Below, one piece after another: positions 47,234-56,420 of a stretch of DNA of 64,000 bases. Origin of the DNA: Alsobacter metallidurans (GTDB lineage Bacteria; Pseudomonadota; Alphaproteobacteria; Rhizobiales; Beijerinckiaceae). The notes beneath the pieces are model-generated. The model made no database searches. It saw nothing but the letters and a program-made list of their open reading frames with translations, and was not told the origin of the DNA. Made by a program: the position numbers and the translations under genes. Within the stretch, counting starts at the first letter, position 1, and the number at the start of each line of letters is the position of its first letter. The DNA lies in contig NZ_BMES01000003.1 of assembly GCF_014636935.1 (NCBI RefSeq), positions 248,001 through 312,000 of the forward strand, written 5' to 3'.

Positions 47234-47242
47234 CCCTTTCCA

Positions 47243-48091
47243 ATGGCGTCTGCCCCTCGTCCGCTGCCTGCCGCCCCCACCCTGATCAGCGTCGCCCATG
47301 CGGGCGGCCAGGGCAAAACCACAACCGCACAGCTTCTGTATCTCGCGTCCAAGAAGCTCGGCCAGAGCTACGGTCTCTACGCCGCCGACTTCACGGACGA
47401 ATCCGGACGCTCCAAGCTGGGCAAGCTTTACCCGGACCGGGTCACGGAGTTCGGCGTCGGAGCCTCGCTCACGGCCGCCAGAACCGAGAACAACGCCAAC
47501 GCGGCGCTGCGTTATTGGGACAAGGTCGGCCCGCTGTTTCTGGAAGGCGGCGCCATCGTGGACCTTGGCGCCAACGTGATCCAGAGCGTGGTGGCTTGGG
47601 GCGCGGACCGCAACCTCGCCGGCCTGATGGAAAAGAAGCACGCTCCCAAGGTCGACCTGTTCTGCGTCTGCAAGGCGCAGAAGCACGCCTTCGATGACAT
47701 CGCGAACCTGATCGAGACCGTGGTCGCCAAGAAGCCGTTCCGGCTCAACCGCATCTTCATTGTCAAGAACGAGGTCGGCGGTTCCTTTGAAGGCGCAGGC
47801 TTCGAGGCCGGCCTGAAAAGCAAGTTTCCGGATCGGGACCTCATCTTCGTGACGTTGCCGGCCTGCCAGGCCGAGATCTGGCCCGCCATCGAGCGTAACG
47901 GCGTTTCGCTCGAAGCCGTGCTGGAAGCCGACGAGGACCAGCTCATGGACATGCTGGACGTCGACCTCTGGACCGCGTCGTCGGGTCTCGCCGAGGTGAG
48001 GTCCTGGTTCGACTTCGTGTTTCGCACGCTCAAGGAGGCGGACGTCTTCACCCGCCGCGAAGTCCGGCTGGCGGCCTCCAAGGCGTCCTGA
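47243..48091 (+). CDS. ParA-like P-loop protein, function unknown
   Basis: 282 residues. LISVAHAGGQGKTTTAQLLYLASKKL gives a Walker A at 20-27 (A-GGQ-GKTT) without the signature lysine that begins the ParA/MinD motif (KGGxGKT). GLYAADFTDESGRSKLGKLYP follows at the switch I position, AIVDLGANV (104-112) resembles Walker B, and FIVKNEVGGSF / FVTLPACQAEIWPAI continue the SIMIBI-like sheet. No ParB partner or mobilisation gene is nearby. Possible relatives are conjugation or partition ATPases; I do not recognise a named family. Terminator upstream, repeats downstream, and a hairpin over its ribosome site: a monocistronic, controlled gene. Confidence 0.78.
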   Translation: MASAPRPLPAAPTLISVAHAGGQGKTTTAQLLYLASKKLGQSYGLYAADFTDESGRSKLGKLYPDRVTEFGVGASLTAARTENNANAALRYWDKVGPLFLEGGAIVDLGANVIQSVVAWGADRNLAGLMEKKHAPKVDLFCVCKAQKHAFDDIANLIETVVAKKPFRLNRIFIVKNEVGGSFEGAGFEAGLKSKFPDRDLIFVTLPACQAEIWPAIERNGVSLEAVLEADEDQLMDMLDVDLWTASSGLAEVRSWFDFVFRTLKEADVFTRREVRLAASKAS

Positions 48092-48132
48092 CCGACTAGG
48101 GCGGTCACGCCGGGAACATCCTCCCGGGATGC

Positions 48133-48216
48133 GAGGGGCTGCGAAGCGATCCAGCCCGATGCCGGGCCGCTAGACTGGATTGCTTCGCCTCCGGCTCGCA
48201 ATGACGGCGAGGCGCT
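48133..48216. repeat. GAAGC-GATCC / GGATTGCTTCGC palindrome, copy 1
   Basis: GCTGCGAAGCGATCCAG pairs with CTGGATTGCTTCGC; the 5' arm is shortened. Bases 48161-48216 are identical to 48441-48496. Confidence 0.85.
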
Positions 48217-48243
48217 GCGATGAAGGTCAAATCCTCTCGTCAT

Positions 48244-48267
48244 CCCCGGCGGCGCGGAGCGCCGGGG
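48244..48267. repeat. CCCCGGCG-CGCCGGGG hairpin
   Basis: Perfect 8-bp inverted repeat with an 8-bp loop (GCGCGGAG), part of another short intergenic repeat type that begins CGTCATCCCCGG. Confidence 0.7.
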
Positions 48268-48404
48268 AGGCGATTCAGGAGACTTGGCCCGGCATCGGGG
48301 AGTGGCCCTGGAGCCCCGTCCCGACCTGCCGCGCAGGCCGCCCGGGATTGCGGCCGTGAGCTTTTGTCTATACGGCAGTGAGATAGACGGCGGCGGTTCT
48401 CCTC

Positions 48405-48496
48405 CCGTCATTGCGGGCGCAGCGAAGCATCCAGCCTAACGCCGGGCCGCTAGACTGGATTGCTTCGCCTCCGGCTCGCAATGACGGCGAGGCGCT
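48405..48496. repeat. CCGTCATTGCGGGC / GCTCGCAATGACGG palindrome, copy 2
   Basis: Full-length copy with both arms: CCGTCATTGCGGGC at the left, CTGGATTGCTTCGC and GGCTCGCAATGACGG at the right. Probably acts as the 3' hairpin of the sdh transcript. Confidence 0.88.
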
Positions 48497-48532
48497 TTGT
48501 GGTTGCGCGCCCGGTATGCCCGGCGCAAGCGG

Positions 48533-49312
48533 TCAGAACTGGCGCGTCACCATCATCTTCTTGATTTCCGCGATGGCCTTGGCCGGGTTCAGGCCCTTGG
48601 GGCAGACCTTCGCGCAATTCATGATGGTGTGGCAGCGGTAGAGCCGGAAGGGGTCTTCCAGGTTGTCGAGGCGCGCGCCCGTCGACTCGTCGCGCGAGTC
48701 GATCAGCCAGCGATAGGCCTGCAGCAGGGCGGCGGGGCCCAGATAGCGGTCGCCGTTCCACCAATAGCTCGGGCAGGATGTCGAGCAGCAGGCGCACAGG
48801 ATGCACTCGTAGAGGCCGTCGAGCTTGTGCCGGTCGTCGGGTGACTGGCGCCATTCCTTCTCGGGGCTCGGGCTCGTGGTCTGCAGCCAGGGCTCGATGG
48901 AGGCGTGCTGGGCGTAGAAGCTCGACAGGTCCGGGACCAGGTCCTTGATCACCGGCATGTGCGGCAGCGGGTAGATCCGCACCGCGCCCTTGATGTCGTC
49001 CGTCGCCTTGGTGCAAGCGAGCGTGTTGGTCCCGTCGATGTTCATCGCGCAGGAGCCGCAGATGCCTTCGCGGCAGGAGCGCCGGAAGGTGAGCGTCGGA
49101 TCGATCGTGTTCTTGATCCAGATGATCGCGTCCAGCACCATCGGGCCGCAATCGTCGCGGTTCACCCAATAGGTGTCGATGCGCGGATTGCTCTCGCCAT
49201 CCGGGTCGTAGCGGTAGATGCGGAACTCCGTCAGCCTGTTGGCGCCGGCCGGCTTCGGCCACGCCTTGCCGTCGACCGGCCGGGAGTTCTTGGGAAGGGT
49301 GAGCTGAACCAT
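48533..49312 (-). CDS. sdhB: Succinate dehydrogenase iron-sulfur subunit
   Basis: 259 residues. The [2Fe-2S] ligands are C80, C85, C88 and C100 ([15 protein letters not shown]); the [4Fe-4S] and [3Fe-4S] ligands lie in [16 protein letters not shown] and [17 protein letters not shown]. It carries electrons from SdhA to the quinone site in the TCA cycle/complex II. Last gene of the sdhCDAB operon, 16 bp after sdhA; repeats follow it. Confidence 0.97.
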   Translation of the reverse strand: MVQLTLPKNSRPVDGKAWPKPAGANRLTEFRIYRYDPDGESNPRIDTYWVNRDDCGPMVLDAIIWIKNTIDPTLTFRRSCREGICGSCAMNIDGTNTLACTKATDDIKGAVRIYPLPHMPVIKDLVPDLSSFYAQHASIEPWLQTTSPSPEKEWRQSPDDRHKLDGLYECILCACCSTSCPSYWWNGDRYLGPAALLQAYRWLIDSRDESTGARLDNLEDPFRLYRCHTIMNCAKVCPKGLNPAKAIAEIKKMMVTRQF

Positions 49313-49328
49313 GTGACGCAGTGCTCCC

Positions 49329-51161
49329 TTAGTACACGCGAGCCTTGGGCTCGATGTACTGGACGTCGTTGGTCATCGTGTAGGTGTGCACGGGCCGGTA
49401 ATCGAGCGAGACTGCGTAGTTCTGCTCGTCGACCCAGGCCAGCGTGTGCTTCATCCAGTTCTTGTCATCGCGATCCGGGAAGTCCTCGCGCGCCTGGGCT
49501 CCGCGTGACTCCTGCCGGTTCAGTGCGCCCTCCATGGTGACCACCGCCTGGGTGATCAGGTTCTCGAACTCCAGCGTCTCGATGAGATCGGAGTTCCAGA
49601 TCATGGAGCGATCCGTGACCTTGATGTCGGCGGCGCCGCGCCAAACATCCGTGATCAGCTGCTTGCCCTCGGCCAGCACCTCGCCGGTGCGGTACACCGC
49701 GCAGTTGTTCTGCATGGTGCGCTGCATGCGCTCGCGGAGTTCCGCCGTGGAGGTCGAGCCGTTGGCGTAGCGCGCCTTGTCGAGGCGCGACAGCGACAGC
49801 TCGGCCGAGTTCTTGGGCAGCTCGGAATGCTTCTCGCCCGGCGTCACCAGCTCGGCGGCGCGCAGGCCGGCCGCGCGGCCGAACACCACGAGGTCGATCA
49901 GCGAATTCGAGCCCAGCCGGTTGGCGCCGTGCACGGACACGCAGGCGGCTTCGCCGAGCGCCATCAGGCCGGGCACCACCGTGTCGGGGTTGCCGTTCTT
50001 CAGGGTCAGCACTTCGCCGTGGTAGTTCGTCGGCACGCCGCCCATGTTGTAGTGCACGGTCGGCAGAACCGGGATCGGCTCCTTGGTGACGTCCACGCCC
50101 GCGAAGATCTTGGCGCTTTCCGAGATGCCGGGCAGGCGTTCGTGCAGGATCGCGGGGTCGAGATGGTCGAGATGCAGGTAGATGTGATCCTTGTTCTTGC
50201 CGACGCCGCGGTCGGCCCGGATCTCCATCGTCATCGCGCGTGAAACCACGTCGCGCGACGCCAGGTCCTTGGCGGAGGGTGCGTAGCGCTCCATGAAGCG
50301 CTCGCCCTCGGAGTTGGTCAGGTAGCCGCCCTCGCCGCGCGCGCCCTCGGTGATCAGGCAGCCCGCGCCGTAGATGCCGGTGGGGTGGAACTGCACGAAC
50401 TCCATGTCCTGCAGCGGCAGGCCGGCGCGCAGCACCATGGCGTTGCCGTCGCCCGTGCAGGTGTGGGCCGAGGTGGCCGAGAAATAGGCCCGGCCGTAGC
50501 CGCCGGTCGCCAGCACGGTGAGATGCGAGCGGAAGCGGTGAATGGTGCCGTCGTCCATCTTCATCGCGACGACGCCGACGCAGCGGCCTTCCTCGTCCAT
50601 GATGAGGTCGATCGCGAAGTACTCGATAAAGAACTCCGTGGAGGCGCGCAGCGCCTGGCCGTAGAGCGTGTGCAGGATGGCGTGGCCGGTGCGGTCCGCG
50701 GCCGCGCAGGTGCGCTGGGCGGTGCCCTTGCCGTATTCGGTGGTCATGCCGCCGAAGGGCCGCTGGTAGATCTTGCCTTCCTCGGTGCGCGAGAACGGCA
50801 CGCCCCAATGCTCGAGCTCATACACGGCGGCGGGCGCGTTGCGGCAGAGATACTCGATGGCGTCCTGGTCGCCGAGCCAGTCGGACCCCTTCACGGTGTC
50901 GTACATGTGCCAGCGCCAGTCGTCCGGCCCCATGTTGCCGAGCGAGGCCGAGATGCCGCCCTGCGCCGCCACGGTGTGCGAGCGGGTGGGGAACACCTTG
51001 GAGATGCAGGCCGTGCGCAGGCCCGCCTGGGAGCAGCCGACCGTGGCGCGCAACCCCGCGCCGCCGGCGCCCACCACCACGACGTCGAACGTGTGGTCCG
51101 TGATCGGGTAGGCCTTGCCGTTCAGCGAGGGAGCGGCGGTTCCGTTGGCAGGTCCGGCCAT
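49329..51161 (-). CDS. sdhA: Succinate dehydrogenase flavoprotein subunit
   Basis: 610 residues. FAD-binding [13 protein letters not shown] begins at residue 28; His62 in [10 protein letters not shown] is the covalent FAD attachment site; [23 protein letters not shown] and [21 protein letters not shown] line the dicarboxylate site. Oxidises succinate to fumarate on the cytoplasmic face of complex II. Three bases separate it from sdhD. Confidence 0.98.
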   Translation of the reverse strand: MAGPANGTAAPSLNGKAYPITDHTFDVVVVGAGGAGLRATVGCSQAGLRTACISKVFPTRSHTVAAQGGISASLGNMGPDDWRWHMYDTVKGSDWLGDQDAIEYLCRNAPAAVYELEHWGVPFSRTEEGKIYQRPFGGMTTEYGKGTAQRTCAAADRTGHAILHTLYGQALRASTEFFIEYFAIDLIMDEEGRCVGVVAMKMDDGTIHRFRSHLTVLATGGYGRAYFSATSAHTCTGDGNAMVLRAGLPLQDMEFVQFHPTGIYGAGCLITEGARGEGGYLTNSEGERFMERYAPSAKDLASRDVVSRAMTMEIRADRGVGKNKDHIYLHLDHLDPAILHERLPGISESAKIFAGVDVTKEPIPVLPTVHYNMGGVPTNYHGEVLTLKNGNPDTVVPGLMALGEAACVSVHGANRLGSNSLIDLVVFGRAAGLRAAELVTPGEKHSELPKNSAELSLSRLDKARYANGSTSTAELRERMQRTMQNNCAVYRTGEVLAEGKQLITDVWRGAADIKVTDRSMIWNSDLIETLEFENLITQAVVTMEGALNRQESRGAQAREDFPDRDDKNWMKHTLAWVDEQNYAVSLDYRPVHTYTMTNDVQYIEPKARVY

Positions 51162-51164
51162 GGT

Positions 51165-51563
51165 TCAGACTCCAAAGCTCAGCTTGAGGATCGCGAACGC
51201 GCAGGCGAGGCCCGTCGCGATCGAGAAGAAGGTGTTCAGCACGAGGAGGGCGATCTTCGGCACGTCCTCGTGGACGTAGTCCTCGATGATCACCTGCATG
51301 CCGATGCGCATGTGGCTGACGCCCGCGCCTACGAACAGCAGCATCATCAGCGCCACGAACGGGTTGCCGAGCAGCCGGCGCGCCGCGTCGTAGTCCTTGC
51401 CGGCGGCCAGGATGACGACCACCACGAACACCAGCGTGAGCGGGATCAGCGCCACCGCGGTGACGCGCTGCTTCCAGAAATGCTCGGTGCCCGCGCCGGC
51501 GCTGCCGAGGCCGTGCACGCGCTTGTAGGGCGTCTGGATGGAGAATTTTCCGAAGACCGACAT
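51165..51563 (-). CDS. sdhD: Succinate dehydrogenase membrane anchor subunit
   Basis: 132 residues with three hydrophobic helices (VALIPLTLVFVVVVILA, NPFVALMMLLFVGAGVSHM, ALLVLNTFFSIATGLACAFAI). The N-terminus VHGLGSAGAGTEHFWKQRVTAVAL and HMRIGMQVIIEDYVHED, with the heme/quinone-side residues, are standard for alphaproteobacterial SdhD. Positioned between sdhC and sdhA. Confidence 0.95.
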   Translation of the reverse strand: MSVFGKFSIQTPYKRVHGLGSAGAGTEHFWKQRVTAVALIPLTLVFVVVVILAAGKDYDAARRLLGNPFVALMMLLFVGAGVSHMRIGMQVIIEDYVHEDVPKIALLVLNTFFSIATGLACAFAILKLSFGV

Positions 51564-51573
51564 CCGGTTCTCC

Positions 51574-51972
51574 TCAGCGCACGATCAGGGCGACGACCCA
51601 GATCAGGATCGTCAGCACGATGGAGCCGATAATGTTGAGGCGGGCCATGTTCTCGCGCGCTTCGGGGCCAAAGCCCAGCCCGACATCCCACACGAGATGC
51701 CGTACGCCGCCGATGAGATGGTGGATCAGCGCCCAGGTGTAGCCGAACAGGATCAGCTGGCCGATGATCGACCCCATGAACCATTGCACCCGCGCGTAGC
51801 CGGCGGGGCCGCTCGCGGCGCCGATCAGCCACACCACCAGCAGCAGCGTGCCGACATAGAGCGCGCCCCCGGTGATGCGGTGCAGGATCGACATCACCAT
51901 CGTGAGGTACGGGGTGAAGATCTGCAGGTGGGGGGAGAGCGGACGTTGCGTCCGGACCGGGGAGTCGGCCAT
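51574..51972 (-). CDS. sdhC: Succinate dehydrogenase cytochrome b556 subunit
   Basis: 132 residues. RPLSPHLQIFTPYLTMVMSILHRITGG is the family signature (SPHLxIY ... SIxHRxTG); the HxxG-type block WALIHHLIGGVRHLVWD carries the heme ligand His84 or His85. Three membrane helices. First gene of sdhCDAB; divergent from the TetR gene with 111 bp between, where the operon promoter must lie. Confidence 0.96.
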   Translation of the reverse strand: MADSPVRTQRPLSPHLQIFTPYLTMVMSILHRITGGALYVGTLLLVVWLIGAASGPAGYARVQWFMGSIIGQLILFGYTWALIHHLIGGVRHLVWDVGLGFGPEARENMARLNIIGSIVLTILIWVVALIVR

Positions 51973-52083
51973 GGCCTTCTCTTTCGTGGCGAAAACGGGG
52001 CGGTGTTTCAGTAACGCGTGTCCCCCCCTTTCGCAATGCGGTAGGATACGCGACGTTTGGCGCAGTTAGGGCGATTCGACGGG

Positions 52084-52905
52084 ATGGCGAGGGTTCGGCC
52101 CCCAGCGACGGTGACGCACCCGCCCGCCTCGGCAGGCGCAAAACGCCGTCTTGCTGCGCCGCACAAGAGCGCCCCGGTCGCCGCGCCCCGCACGCGGGCC
52201 GTCCGCAAGAGCGCGCTGGAGCGCCGCGAGGAGATCCTCGTCGCCGCCGTCTCGTTTTTCGCCGAACATGGCTTTGCGGCCTCCACGCATGTTCTCGCCG
52301 CCAATATGGGGATCCGGCAGGCGCTTTTGTACCGCTACTACGAGTCCAAGGACGCGCTGGTGGAAGCCGTGTTCGCCCGCGTGGCCGGGAGCCGCTGGCG
52401 GGAGGATCTCCCGGCCGTTCTGGCCGACCGCTCGCTGCCGTTGGCCGAACGCCTTGCGACAGTCTATCGCGCCTATGCGGACCAGGACGACGGCCCCGCC
52501 ATCCGCCTGCTGATGCGCGCCGCCCTGGACGGCCTGCCGCTGCCGAGCCGCCGTGGCGGCGCTCTCACGGACCAGATCTTCGCCCCGCTGCTGGATGAAC
52601 TGCGCCGCGAGGCCGGCCTGCCCGCCACCGCGACGCGCCCGATGCTGGCCGCCGAGCGCGACATGCTGATGCTGCTGCACGGCGCGGTTGTGTTCCAGGG
52701 CGTGCGCGAGCACATCTACCGCGCCCCGGTGGACAGCCGCGACGCCGTGATCGGCCTCTATGTGGAAACCTTTCTGGCCGGCGCCCGGCAGGTGATCCGG
52801 ACGCTGCATCCGGGGCGCGCCAATCCCGCCCCCAGGCTTCCCGACCGGGCGCCCGCCACCGCGCTCGAACGTCTGGCTGTCCGTCGCACGTCCCAAGGTT
52901 CGTGA
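52084..52905 (+). CDS. TetR family transcriptional regulator
   Basis: 273 residues. After a ~45-residue basic, Pro/Ala-rich N-terminal extension comes the TetR helix-turn-helix: RREEILVAAVSFFAEHGFAASTHVLAANMGIRQALLYRYYESKDALVEAVF. The C-terminal ligand domain is not recognisable by name. Divergent from sdhC, so it may regulate the sdh operon or itself, but housekeeping TCA genes are rarely under TetR control. The ATG at 52084 lacks a strong ribosome site; a TTG at 52057 is the only longer choice. Confidence 0.85.
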   Translation: MARVRPPATVTHPPASAGAKRRLAAPHKSAPVAAPRTRAVRKSALERREEILVAAVSFFAEHGFAASTHVLAANMGIRQALLYRYYESKDALVEAVFARVAGSRWREDLPAVLADRSLPLAERLATVYRAYADQDDGPAIRLLMRAALDGLPLPSRRGGALTDQIFAPLLDELRREAGLPATATRPMLAAERDMLMLLHGAVVFQGVREHIYRAPVDSRDAVIGLYVETFLAGARQVIRTLHPGRANPAPRLPDRAPATALERLAVRRTSQGS

Positions 52906-53260
52906 GCGTCGCGCGCTGGTCGAGGAATCAATTCGGATTCACCTTGCAATTACGGCCGTTGCGGTGAGCCGCGAATCAACAATGGCGCTCCGACAGCTGC
53001 GCGATTGGACGCAGATTCCTGAATCTCCTGATTCGCTTGTGCGGTTGGCGGTCCCCGCGCGCCTAATCGGGCGGCCGCGAAACGGTCAGTGAAACATTTC
53101 CAAAAAGCAGGGTGATTGCAGACGCCTGGGATGGTCGCCGAATCATCCAGCGGCGGATGTGTTCCCGCTCGCGGTCACGCCCGGTGCCGGTCTGATGATC
53201 ATCGAATCACCACTCAAACCGAGTCGCGCGCCAACGTGATCTGCTGGTCGGCGAATCACT
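52906..53260. other. Intergenic stretch with a dense cluster of GANTC (CcrM) sites
   Basis: 355 bp between tetR and the converging mesaconyl-CoA hydratase gene, AT-richer than its surroundings and without convincing genes. GANTC occurs ten times: 52925, 52936, 52973, 53014, 53021, 53030, 53140, 53204, 53221 and 53253 (start positions). At this base composition about one would be expected. Five occur as GAATCA. GANTC is the methylation target of CcrM in Alphaproteobacteria. Confidence 0.75.
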
Positions 53261-54313
53261 TCACCGTGGCGCCAGCACCCACAGATCCAGGTCCAGGATC
53301 ACGGCCGGGTCGTATTCCTCGCCATCCTTCAGCGGGAAGTCGCGGCAGGGCTTGTTTTTGGTCGCGACCATGCGCACGCGCAGCCCGCCGACGTCGTCGC
53401 GTCCGGGGAGCGGCTGCTTGTCGAGGATCTCGCTCCACGCATACACGGTGTCGCCCGCAAACAGCGGCGCGACGTGCCGGCCGCCGTTGATGGCCGCGAC
53501 GTGGAAAGCGTTAGCGAGCCCGTTGAAGCTCAGCGCCCGCGCCAGCGAGATGACGTGCCCGCCATAGATCAAGCGCCGGCCGAAGCGGCTCGAGGCTTGC
53601 GCGAGCTGGTCGAAATGCACCTTGGCGGTGTTCTGGTAGAGGCGGGTGGCCAGCATGTGCTCGGCCTCCTCCACCGTCATGCCGTCGACATGGTCGATCT
53701 GCTCGCCCACCTCGTAGTCGTCCCAACGGTCGAGCGATCCGGCCAGAACGTCGTCATAGGCGGCGGGGTCGAGCGCCGGGCAGGCGTCGCCAAGCGCGTC
53801 CGTGGCGACCACGCGCGGCAGCGTCGGCACGTGCTCCTCGGCGATCACGGCCTCGGGGTCGCGCTTGTGCACCATCACCCAGCGCACGTAGTCGAGCACC
53901 TCGACTCCGTCCTGGTTGAAGCCCGTCGAGCGCACATAAACGACGCCCGTGCGGCGATTCGAGTTTTCCTTGAGGCCGATCACCTCCGAGACCGCCCGCA
54001 GCGTGTCGCCCGGGTAGACCGGCGCGAGAAAGCGCGCCGCCGCGTAGCCCAGATTGGCGACCGCGTTCAGCGACACGTCCGGCACCGTCTTGCCGAACAC
54101 GATGTGGAACACCAGGAGGTCGTCGACCGGCGCGTGGCGGTATCCCAGCGCCTTGGCGAACACATCCGAGGACTGCACGGCGAAGCGCGTGCCGTACAGC
54201 GCCGCGTAGAGCGACGCGTCGCCTGCCGTGACGGTGCGCGGGGTCGCGTGCCGGATCACCTCGCCAATGGCGAAATCCTCGAAGAAGCGGCCCGAATTGG
54301 TCTTGGTGGTCAT
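53261..54313 (-). CDS. mch: Mesaconyl-CoA hydratase (2-methylfumaryl-CoA hydratase)
   Basis: 350-residue double-hotdog (MaoC-type) dehydratase. Signature blocks match the ethylmalonyl-CoA pathway enzyme: GRFFEDFAIGEVIRHATPRT, VFGKTVPDVSLNAVANLGYA, GDTLRAVSEVIGLKENSN, IDHVDGMTVEEAEHMLATRLYQNTAKVHF, YGGHVISLARALSFNGLANAF, and FAGDTVYAWSEILDK. It hydrates mesaconyl-C1-CoA to beta-methylmalyl-CoA in acetate or one-carbon assimilation. Start at 54313 (MTTK), with a 22-residue longer frame upstream. The other pathway genes are not in the window. Confidence 0.92.
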   Translation of the reverse strand: MTTKTNSGRFFEDFAIGEVIRHATPRTVTAGDASLYAALYGTRFAVQSSDVFAKALGYRHAPVDDLLVFHIVFGKTVPDVSLNAVANLGYAAARFLAPVYPGDTLRAVSEVIGLKENSNRRTGVVYVRSTGFNQDGVEVLDYVRWVMVHKRDPEAVIAEEHVPTLPRVVATDALGDACPALDPAAYDDVLAGSLDRWDDYEVGEQIDHVDGMTVEEAEHMLATRLYQNTAKVHFDQLAQASSRFGRRLIYGGHVISLARALSFNGLANAFHVAAINGGRHVAPLFAGDTVYAWSEILDKQPLPGRDDVGGLRVRMVATKNKPCRDFPLKDGEEYDPAVILDLDLWVLAPR

Positions 54314-54421
54314 GCGCGCCTCGCCGGATGGATGCTGGTCGCGCCCTTTGTGGCAGGCGCGGCCGCGCTCCCGCAAGGGTCAGGCTGGCTAGACATTCGG
54401 CCGAGGCCGTTGTGGCGCAGC

Positions 54422-55312
54422 CTACAGGACCGGCTTGGGCAGCCCGCGCCGCATGCAGGCGGCCGTCAGCGTGTTGGCGAGCAGGCACGCGATGGTCATC
54501 GGCCCGACGCCGCCCGGCACGGGCGTGATCGCGCCCGCCACGGCCGCGCAGGAGGCGAAGTCGACGTCGCCCACGATGCGGGTCTTGCCTTCGCCGAGCT
54601 CGGGCGCGGACACCCGGTTAATGCCCACGTCGAGCACGATCGCGCCGGGCTTCACCCAGTCGCCCGTGACCATGCCGGGCCGGCCCACGGCCGCCACCAG
54701 GATGTCGGCCCGCCGGCACACGGCCGGCAGGTCGCGCGTCTTGGAATGCGCGATCGTGACCGTGCAGCTCTCGGCCGTCAGCAGCGCCGCCATGGGCTTG
54801 CCGACGATGTTGGAGCGGCCGATCACCACCGCCTCGAGCCCGGCGAGGTCGCCCTTGAGGTCGCGCAACAGCATGAGGCACCCCAGCGGCGTGCACGGCA
54901 CGAGCGAGGGCGCCCCTGACGCCAGGCGCCCGGCGTTCACCGGGTGGAAACCGTCCACGTCCTTGCGGGGGTCGATCGCCTCCAGCACCAGCTCGGCGTT
55001 GATCTGGGCGGGCAGCGGCAGCTGAACCAGGATGCCGTCCACGGCTTCGTCGGCGTTGAGGCGGCCCACCAGCGCCAGCAGATCCTGTTCGCTCGTGTCC
55101 GCCGGCAGCTTGTGCTCGAAGGAGCGCATGCCCGCCTCGACGGTCTGCTTGGCTTTGGAGCGCACATAAACCTGACTGGCCGGGTTTTCGCCGACCAGCA
55201 CCACCGCGAGCCCGGGCGTGACTCCCTGCTTGGCCAATTCGCCGACCCGCGCGCCGATGCGCTGGCGCAATGCGGCCGCTGCGGCTTTTCCGTCGATGAT
55301 CGCGGCCGTCAT
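54422..55312 (-). CDS. folD: Methylenetetrahydrofolate dehydrogenase/cyclohydrolase FolD
   Basis: 296-residue bifunctional enzyme interconverting 5,10-methylene-, methenyl- and 10-formyl-THF. Catalytic Tyr49 and Lys53 are in [20 protein letters not shown] and NPADx-like DGFHPVN follow, and the NADP-binding [14 protein letters not shown] is complete; the end [15 protein letters not shown] is diagnostic. Start at 55312, just before the DUF167 gene on the same strand (13 bp gap), suggesting an operon YggT-DUF167-folD. Confidence 0.96.
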   Translation of the reverse strand: MTAAIIDGKAAAAALRQRIGARVGELAKQGVTPGLAVVLVGENPASQVYVRSKAKQTVEAGMRSFEHKLPADTSEQDLLALVGRLNADEAVDGILVQLPLPAQINAELVLEAIDPRKDVDGFHPVNAGRLASGAPSLVPCTPLGCLMLLRDLKGDLAGLEAVVIGRSNIVGKPMAALLTAESCTVTIAHSKTRDLPAVCRRADILVAAVGRPGMVTGDWVKPGAIVLDVGINRVSAPELGEGKTRIVGDVDFASCAAVAGAITPVPGGVGPMTIACLLANTLTAACMRRGLPKPVL

Positions 55313-55325
55313 GAACCCGTCTCGC

Positions 55326-55706
55326 TCAGCTGTCGGCGGCTTTGCGGATCGTGGGCGCCGCCTTGGCGCGGGCGCGGCGCACCACGCAGGCCTGCGCCAG
55401 TCGGCTCGCCAACGCCTCGGGCTCGCCATCGATCCGCAGCGTCTTCACGCGCGCGGCGCCGCCCGCCGTCAACGCCACGCTGCCATGCGCCACCCCGCAC
55501 GCGTCTGCGAGCAGGCGCGCCAGCGCGGCGTTGGCCTTTCCGGCCTCCGGCACGGCCCGCACGCGGGCTTTCAGCACCGGCTTGCCGTTGGCCAGCGCCT
55601 CGATGCCTTCGATGCAATCCTTGCCGCCCTTGGGCGTCAGCCGGACATAAACGATCAGGCCGGCGGAATCGACCGTCCAGGGAGTGGTGGAGGTTTCGGC
55701 GGCCAT
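55326..55706 (-). CDS. DUF167/YggU family protein
   Basis: 126 residues with a short N-terminal extension. [46 protein letters not shown] and [18 protein letters not shown] are the DUF167 blocks (family usually ~95-110 residues). Function unknown. Its start overlaps the YggT stop by one base, so the two are translationally coupled. Confidence 0.92.
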   Translation of the reverse strand: MAAETSTTPWTVDSAGLIVYVRLTPKGGKDCIEGIEALANGKPVLKARVRAVPEAGKANAALARLLADACGVAHGSVALTAGGAARVKTLRIDGEPEALASRLAQACVVRRARAKAAPTIRKAADS

Positions 55707-55996
55707 CAGAACACGTTCGGGTAGATGTAGAGGCCAATCACGCGCTGGATCAGGAAGATCAGCAGCAGCAGCACGATCGGCGACACGTCGATGCCGCCAA
55801 GGTCCGGCAAGCGCCGCCGGATGGGCGCCAGCACCGGCTCGGTAAGCTGGTACACGCCGTTCCAGATCATTCGCACCACGTCATTGCGGACGTTGATGAC
55901 GTTGAAGGCGACGAGCCAGCTCAGGATCGCGGACGCAATGATGATCCAGGTGTAGAGATCGAGCACGAGCAGGATCACGTCGAGGATGGCGCGCAT
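55706..55996 (-). CDS. YggT family membrane protein
   Basis: 96 residues with two hydrophobic segments: ILLVLDLYTWIIIASAILSWL and ISPIVLLLLIFLIQRVIGLYI, with the family motif TEPVLAPIRRRLPDLGGIDVSP between. YggT proteins are linked to cell-shape/division or osmotic functions in some bacteria; the role here is open. Divergent from the tRNA. Confidence 0.93.
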   Translation of the reverse strand: MRAILDVILLVLDLYTWIIIASAILSWLVAFNVINVRNDVVRMIWNGVYQLTEPVLAPIRRRLPDLGGIDVSPIVLLLLIFLIQRVIGLYIYPNVF

Positions 55997-56151
55997 TGCT
56001 GGGAAGGCTCCGTCGGAGAGGCCGTGCGGACAGGCGGTTTGAGAGCCTTAACGGGGCCGTGCGCGGCCCACAAGAGCAAGCACGCCACAGCGTTGCGCGA
56101 TCCTCTCGGCCGTCGCCGAAAACCCGGCGGGACCCGCCGGAACTTTGGTGA

Positions 56152-56181
56152 TTGACAACACCGGCGCCCCCCACCTAAAAG
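56152..56181 (+). promoter_or_regulatory. Likely tRNA-Ala promoter
   Basis: Consensus TTGACA (56152-56157), 18 bp, TAAAAG (56176-56181); the transcript would start 6-10 bp before the tRNA. The perfect -35 is typical of stable-RNA promoters in this group. Confidence 0.6.
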
Positions 56182-56196
56182 GCGCGCACCCGGAGA

Positions 56197-56272
<76 letters not shown>

Positions 56273-56420
56273 GGGGTCCCGAACACCGCAAGCGCACCTC
56301 GCACGGCTCCCGAGAAGCCGCCAACGCGGTTCGCGTCGGCGCTTTGCTGACCCTGATCGGGAACACCCGCGCTCGCCGCCGGTTCTATGCGCTGCAACCC
56401 ACCAGCAGCGGAGAACGACC

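Larger units (their letters stand above)
48092..48532. other. Gene-free repeat block between the P-loop gene and sdhB
   Basis: 441 bp between converging genes, made almost wholly of repeats: two CGTCATTGCGAGC-type elements (48133-48216 and 48405-48496) sharing 56 identical bases, and a CCCCGGCG/CGCCGGGG hairpin (48244-48267) between them. No coding potential seen. Confidence 0.8.

Noticed and set aside
47243-48091. Chromosome partition ParA or MipZ
   Set aside because: Lacks the signature lysine of the deviant Walker A and has no parB or parS-like neighbour; family left open.
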